Assembly: GCA_019914995.1 (NCBI GenBank)
Contig: CM034140.1
Coordinates: forward strand, 1,798,001 to 1,862,000
DNA from: Acanthochlamys bracteata
Lineage: Eukaryota; Streptophyta; Magnoliopsida; Pandanales; Velloziaceae
Length of the DNA: 64,000 nucleotides
Direction of reading: 5' to 3'
The notes beneath the pieces are model-generated. The model made no database searches. It was not told the origin of the DNA and was given only the letters and a program-made list of their open reading frames with translations. Positions 58,243 to 64,000 of this stretch are shown piece after piece; positions within the stretch are counted from its first letter, which is position 1, and every line of letters starts with the position of its first letter. Both the position numbers and the translations under genes were made by a program.

Positions 58243-59535
58243 ATGGTTAGGGCCGATGGATGCCTCGTTTCAGCACTTACTGGACCTATCATGGATGATC
58301 ATTGTGCTTTCCAGAAATGCATAGTAGCTTACTTGCTGGTTACAAAGAATGGGATCTGGATAAAAGAAATTGGCAAGAAATTGCTTGTGGATCATCAATT
58401 GTCTAGCGAAACAAATCTTGAAGCTGCCATACAGGCCGAAAGCAATCATACTGAACAGATATCAAGTAACGGTCAGAATGAATATTCATCAAGTGACTGC
58501 CTCCTCCCTGGCCTGCACAATGATTTGGCATTCGATTGCCTTGCTTGGGTATCTAGATCTGATTATGGATCACTTGCTTGTCTCAACAGAAGGTTCAACT
58601 TTTTGATCCGTAGTGGATACCTTTACAAGCTGAGACGGCAGCTTGGAATTGTCGAACACTGGGTGTATCTAGCATGTAGTTTGATGCCTTGGGAAGCTTT
58701 TGACCCCCTCAGACAGAGGTGGATGAGGCTGCCACGAATGCCATGTGATGAATGCTTCTCTTACGCAGACAAGGAATCACTGGCTGTTGGGACTCGGCTG
58801 CTTGTTTTTGGTAGAGAAGTTACAGGTTTTGCAATCTGGATGTATAGCCTAGTGACACGTGATTGGTCTAGATGCCCTCTAATGAACTTACCTCGCTGTC
58901 TTTTCGGTTCCGGCAGCTCTGGGGAAATCGCGCTTGTTGCTGGTGGAAGTGATAAAAACGGCATCGTGCTGAAATGTGCTGAACTGTACAATTCAGAGCT
59001 CAACACATGGGATACTTTACCAGATATGAATGTGCCAAGAAAGATGTGTAGTGGCTTTTTCATGGATGGAAAATTCTATGTGATTGGTGGCATGACTAGC
59101 CCTACTGAATCTTTGACTTGTGGTGAGGAGTTTGATCTTCAAACAAGGACATGGAAGAGGATCACAAATATGTATCCCGGTGGTAACAGGGCAACCCAGT
59201 CACCCCCATTGGTCGCTGTTGTAAATAATCAGCTTTATGCAGCAGATCAAGCCACGAACGTTGTGAAGAAGTACAATAAGCTCAATAACTGTTGGAATAT
59301 TGTGAAGCCGTTACCCGTCAGAGCAGATTCCTATAATGGTTGGGGTCTTGCATTCAAGGCATGTGGTGATAGGCTACTAGTCATTGGTGGTCATAGGGGA
59401 CCTCGAGGTGAAGTGATTATGCTTCACTCTTGGCGTCCTGATGAAGGCACCGCTGGAGGAGCTGAATGGGAGGTGCTTTCTGTCAAAGAAAGGGCAGGAG
59501 CTTTTGTTTACAACTGTGCAATAATGGGCTGCTGA
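58243..59535 (+). CDS. F-box/kelch-repeat protein
   Basis: Predicted substrate receptor of an SCF ubiquitin ligase: the F-box binds an ASK/SKP1 adaptor, the kelch propeller binds the target. Single coding exon, 430 residues. F-box at about 86-130 ([19 protein letters not shown], then [18 protein letters not shown]), followed by a kelch domain at about 150-400 with repeats such as [58 protein letters not shown] and [13 protein letters not shown]. The pattern matches the plant SKIP11 / At1g26930-type group. The ATG at 58243 is the first in a long frame; Met17 (MDDHCAFQ) is a second candidate. No substrate can be inferred. Confidence 0.93.
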   Translation: MVRADGCLVSALTGPIMDDHCAFQKCIVAYLLVTKNGIWIKEIGKKLLVDHQLSSETNLEAAIQAESNHTEQISSNGQNEYSSSDCLLPGLHNDLAFDCLAWVSRSDYGSLACLNRRFNFLIRSGYLYKLRRQLGIVEHWVYLACSLMPWEAFDPLRQRWMRLPRMPCDECFSYADKESLAVGTRLLVFGREVTGFAIWMYSLVTRDWSRCPLMNLPRCLFGSGSSGEIALVAGGSDKNGIVLKCAELYNSELNTWDTLPDMNVPRKMCSGFFMDGKFYVIGGMTSPTESLTCGEEFDLQTRTWKRITNMYPGGNRATQSPPLVAVVNNQLYAADQATNVVKKYNKLNNCWNIVKPLPVRADSYNGWGLAFKACGDRLLVIGGHRGPRGEVIMLHSWRPDEGTAGGAEWEVLSVKERAGAFVYNCAIMGC

Positions 59536-60148
59536 TACCCCAGTGATGTTGATCAAACTCAGACGAGCAAGGCTGCTGTTGGAGTAATGAACCACTCTCC
59601 GTCCCAGTGCGATTTCCTGGAGCAACAGTACCGCTGCATCTGTTTGCTTTCTTTCTTCTTTTTTATTTTCAATTTTTTTGGTTTGGAAACTTCATTGAGA
59701 TTCATCGGATAAAGTTCGGCTCGAAGTATTAACCAGTTCAATTGTATTCTGTCATGTTTCTGAAATTTTTTCTTTTACCAGTTGAGGTTGTCTCAAATGC
59801 TCTACTGAGTCTATGTTTCTTCTCTATCATCTCAATTCTTCGTGACTGTTGGAACTAAACATTTAGTCATTCCTTATCTTTGAAACTTCTCCAGTAGTGC
59901 TTAGGCTTTTATAAGTCTAATATGTTTCTTGATTACTGAAAGTAATAGAAAATGCCCATAAAATTAAGCATTAATATCTTCTTTGCAAAGAAATATAGAA
60001 CTTTATTGCTTCATATTTTAACCTCAATGAAACTTACAATTTCACTCTGTTTTCTTTATATTATTATCATCGTTATTATTTTTATTATTACCCTCTCGAT
60101 TAATCAACAAGTAATCCTACGAGTCTACATAGGCTTGATTATTCACTA
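59536..60148. other. convergent 3' regions of the F-box/kelch and GH31 genes
   Basis: 3' UTRs, AT-rich; the open frame at 59952-60152 is low-complexity and not a gene. Confidence 0.5.
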
Positions 60149-63100
60149 CTAATTAATGAGAGACTTCAGCTGAGATTTCTCTCCAATCACCTGTGACATG
60201 TTGTTTACTACAGCGAAGCTTCCATCTTCTTTGTACTCCACATTGCTATTCATCTCAACTCCATTCCATTCCATCTTAGAAATTTTCATTCTTGATCTCT
60301 TGTTCTGCCTCAATCCTAAGCATGTAACTTGGCTCACAACCAGCTTATGATCCAATGCATATGTTCCGTTCACAATCTCCGATTTAATCCTGATCACCGT
60401 ATGATTACCATCAACCATGGCGGTAAAGTTCACCAGACTCCATTCAACTTCATCCTTCCCGCCCATTTCCAGCGTCTCTCCGTCATCTATGAACAGCTGT
60501 CCTGTCGCCGTTTGGTTTTCGTCGAATGCCACTATAAGCTCGTACCCGTTTTTTCGTGATGCTTGAGTCGTGTTTCCTGGTTCTTGCGTGACCAAAATCC
60601 GGCCTGCTCTTGCGTGGACATTTATTGTATAATCCGGCGCCGGCAAGGTGACTTGTTCGCCTGAGCTGGTGGTGATCGATTGTGAGTAGTTGAAGAGATT
60701 GAACCAGCTTCCTGTAGGGAAGTAGGCGTCAACTGATGTAGCTCCCTGCGTTAGCACTGGGGACACTAAAACGCTGTCTCCCATCATGAACTGAGTATCT
60801 ATGCCGTAAGTTTGGACATCGTCTGGGAACGAGAAGAATAACGGCCGTGCGATTGGAGTTCCTTGAGTATGGGCTTCGTACATCAGCGTATAGAAGTATG
60901 GTAGCAGCCGGTAACGTAGTCCGAGTGCATTCTTGGCAGCGATGGCGACCGAGTCCCATAGGTAGAGTTCTCTTCTGATAGTTCCTATTGTGGAATGGTC
61001 TCTTGAGAAAGGATAGAATGCTCCTAACTGAATCCAACGGCGGCATAGTTCTTCGGTGGTGTCTCCATTGAAGCCGCAGATATCTGCACCGACCATTGGA
61101 ATGCCGAAAAGTCCAAAGCTTAGGATCGACGGTATCGAGTACCCAATATCATTCCACGTTGCAGCATTGTCGCCAGTCCAGTGTGCAGCATACTTGCCGG
61201 AACCGACAAACGTCGACCGGCTTAGCACGAAAGGCCTTTTACCTGTGTCTTTGATCAAGGCCTCACGCGTCGCCTTTGCCTCAAGGAGTCCGAACAAGTT
61301 GTGGACGTCGTACTCTGTCAAGTTGCCGTAGTGAATGGCTGAGACAGGGATCGTCCGTTGACCAATCGGTTGCCGGGAGTTGGCGTTGTTGATGGCGTAA
61401 GGAGGCGTGTCTAGTTCATTCAACAGAGGTGAGGTGATGAAGTTGGAGATCTCATTCATGTCAATCCACAGCCCGTCGACGGGCAACGTTTGACGGAATA
61501 TCGCAATCTCGTTGCTCCAGAAATCAGCCGCCGATGGATTGAAAAAATCCGGGAAGTAAGTAAATCCCGGCCAAACTTTTCCGCGGTAGTTCGTTCCGTT
61601 CAACTTCAAGAAGATGTCTGCTTTCATCCCTCTCAAGTACGTCTCGTACGACTCATTCACACTGATACCTGTAAACAAAATTTTGTAAGAACAGCTGCTA
61701 ATCATCTCATCAAAACATTATTCTCAAAATAGGATTTAATTCCTAAAATTTTATGATCTTACGAGTTTACTTTAACAAATTATATCATATACTGTATAAA
61801 ATTTTAATTAGGTAAAATTTATGTAAATTTTTTATTAATTTCTTAAAATCGATAAAATCTAAGTTCTATAGTGATTTTTATATGATTTTAACTTTCAAGA
61901 GTAGAAGAAATATTTAATGCTGAGAAAGGTAACGATGAAAATGGTCTGATTTATTTACTGATATTTTTTATTAAATTTTTATTTTAATATTGTGTGACTT
62001 ATGCATGTCTTATGATCATTATGTATTTGATAAAAGTAAATATATCATATTATACATTTGTCACAATTCGTGAGAGATTTTATAAATTAATTTTACCACA
62101 TTTATATAGATGTTCAAATGACAAGTATTCTCTAAAACTGAAATTAAAAGTCAGAATAATTAAATTTATATTTTGATTCTTGTATATTCAAGTATCAAAT
62201 AATATATAATTTCTAATTAAGTTCTAATATAGAAATTGATTTAAAAAGCATTAGAAAAATTATAGAAAATTTGCAAGTCACCTGGGTCAATAATGACTAC
62301 GTATTTCTGACCGTTCCGGTGAAGCTGTTCGACGAAATTACTCATCTTCTCCGCCGGAAAGTTTACTGGGTTAAGAGTGAAGTCCTTGTATGCGTCCATG
62401 TAATCGATATCAGTCCACATTACTTCTAGCGGAATTCCGGCTGTTGCATAGCCGGCGACAACTCCTTCCAGGTCGGCCACATTCTTGTATCCGTATCTAC
62501 ACTGGTGAAACCCTGCAGAACAATAATAATAATTATATAATAATAATAAGAAGAAGAAAATAAAATAGCATCTTTCAGCAAGGTTCTTATGCTACAGTTG
62601 TTTCAGTGATGATAAATTTTGATAACGTTACCGAAAGACCAGTAGGGCATGGGAGCTGGCCTGCCGATCAACTTAGTATACTGCTCGATAACAGATACCG
62701 GTGAAGGTCCGGCAAAGAAGTAGAAGTCCAATACTCCTCCTATCACTTTATACGTAATACTCGATCCTCCATATAAAACATCCATGCCATTGCTATTGAG
62801 CAGTAGAACTCCATGAGCAAAACCTTTCGGCGAATCTCCAGCCGGCGGAGAAGACCGGACGTCCATGTAAAATGGATGCGAACCGTAAAGGTTCACGTCG
62901 GGGTTCATCGCGCCGTTATCCGCGTTCCATAGAGTGAAGTTATCGCCGGGAGTTAACCTGAATGTTCTCTTCGTGTGCTCGCCGAGGCCGTAGAGTGAAG
63001 CTCTAGTGCCCGGAAGAATCGAAGTGATTTCGATATACCGGTCTTTGAATACGAGACCGGGGCCGGTCGCCGGAGTTTCGAAGAGTTTGTCGCGCGTTGA

Positions 63101-63632
63101 GTTGCGCGAAACGGAGAATCCGAACGGGGCAGTTGCCCAGAGATTGAAAACCAAATCTCCGCCTGCCTGTGAAATGGTGTAGCTTTTCTGCTTCAGTGAA
63201 AAAAACCTTTTTTTCCTAGAAGTAATGTTGGTGATAGCTTCTTCTCTTGGTATGATTTCTTGTGGGATTTCCCATCTCTTATTTTTTGAATCCGTAATAC
63301 GAACTCGAAGACGATCTTGTGTTTCAAAGCTGAATGCATAAAATTAATTTTTTTTATAAAAAAACTCTTGAAAGTTTGTATATATACACAGGTATATGAT
63401 TTTACCTTGCAGAAAAATCGAGAGTTTCGATATCGGGACCGTAAACAGATGACCTCTGCAGTAACCGGAGAGTCGCCGTTAGCAATTTTCCTGCAGGATC
63501 GACGTTGACGGAATCGACAACATAGCCGTAACCAGCTGGTTCTCCCTCTTGCAGTTGATCACCATAAACAAATACAACAACAAAGAAACAGAAACAGAAG
63601 AAGAAAGAAAGCAGAAGGTGATAAGGTTTCAT
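60149..63632 (-). CDS. secreted GH31 alpha-glucosidase
   Basis: Releases glucose from non-reducing alpha-1,4 ends of maltose and starch-type glucans; probably secreted to the apoplast or vacuole. Four exons join in phase: 63632-63406, 63329-62632, 62512-62282, 61668-60149, 891 residues, usual for plant acid alpha-glucosidases. Signal peptide about 1-24 ([19 protein letters not shown]). GH31 landmarks: [29 protein letters not shown], the signature GLWIDMNE with catalytic nucleophile Asp near residue 455, [18 protein letters not shown] with the acid/base Asp near 552, and [19 protein letters not shown]. Several NxT/NxS sites suit a glycoprotein. The sequence after WIDMNE (ISNFITSP, without the Cys-rich insertion of XYL1) favours alpha-glucosidase over alpha-xylosidase. 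No lesion. Confidence 0.94.
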
Positions 63633-64000
63633 GGTGATTCTTGCTAACGATCAGCAACAGCTGATCAATGACTGAAGCAGGAATTGAAGTAAGATATCTA
63701 TACATATAATGAAATTTTTATGGATTGGTTTTTGGATTGAATGTCCAGGCACGCAACTTGAATCTGTTTTTGGATTTGGAAAGAAAACGTTTTTCTGTCA
63801 TGCTAATCATGACCGTAGACAGAGCCTTTTCATTTGTGTAGAGAGAATAGATTGTATTTAAGTTAGCATTGAATTATAGGACTTCTTTTTTAAGATCTTT
63901 TTGCATTTCGTTTTTCCGTTAAAGAGTTTTTAGAAGGGTGAAAGAAATCTGCAAATAATGTTTGCGTGGCTCCTTCAACAACAAACAAAAAACCCAACTT
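63633..64000. other. GH31 gene promoter region
   Basis: Upstream of the ATG at 63632. On the minus strand TATATGTATAGATATC near 63694-63710 could serve as a TATA region. Nothing else recognised to the window edge. Confidence 0.4.

Noticed and set aside
60729..61331. Open frames overlapping the GH31 last exon
   Set aside because: Out-of-frame shadows of a strongly conserved catalytic domain.

Overview
This is plant nuclear DNA, most likely from a eudicot and possibly a woody rosid; the species cannot be fixed from the sequence alone. Evidence: AT-rich intergenic DNA, many short exons with GT..AG introns, a tRNA-Tyr with an anticodon-loop intron, and plant-only gene families (NAC, LSD1 zinc finger, DUF1645, JMJ14-type demethylase, PELPK-like proline-rich proteins).

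Layout. 1-2.3 kb (+): 3' half of a plastid-type 3-isopropylmalate dehydrogenase gene. 3.0 kb (-): tRNA-Tyr. 3.9-4.8 kb (-): the 25-residue ribosomal protein eL41. 5.4 kb (+): small secreted proline-rich protein. 6.1-7.2 kb (-): broken copy of PsbP. 8.2-10.7 kb (-): CorA-like Mg transporter. 12.8 and 15.2 kb (+): a related pair of secreted PELPK-like proteins. 16.5-19.7 kb (-): gamma-SNAP. 21.1-22.3 kb (-): DUF1645 protein. 23.6-28.4 kb (-): JMJ14-like H3K4 demethylase whose 3' half carries three apparent frame breaks. 30-40 kb: sparse DNA with small inverted-repeat elements and one unrecognised, apparently decayed spliced coding remnant at 35.5-37.3 kb. 40.8-43.6 kb (+): NAC1-type NAC factor. 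44.4-46.3 kb (-): LSD1-type zinc finger protein. 47.4-53.8 kb (+): intron-containing pseudogene of the splicing factor SART1/MDF. 58.2-59.5 kb (+): F-box/kelch protein. 60.1-63.6 kb (-): GH31 alpha-glucosidase.

The genes are unrelated in function, as expected for plant chromosomes; there is no operon-like system and I found no convincing undescribed one. The feature most worth a second look is that several genes in 58 kb are visibly broken (PsbP, SART1/MDF, possibly JMJ14 and the 35.5-kb remnant) while their neighbours read cleanly through every splice junction. Because the broken copies keep introns, DNA-level duplication followed by loss (fractionation of a duplicated segment) is the simplest inference. 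Exon coordinates were worked out by hand from splice sites and reading phase, not from transcripts.
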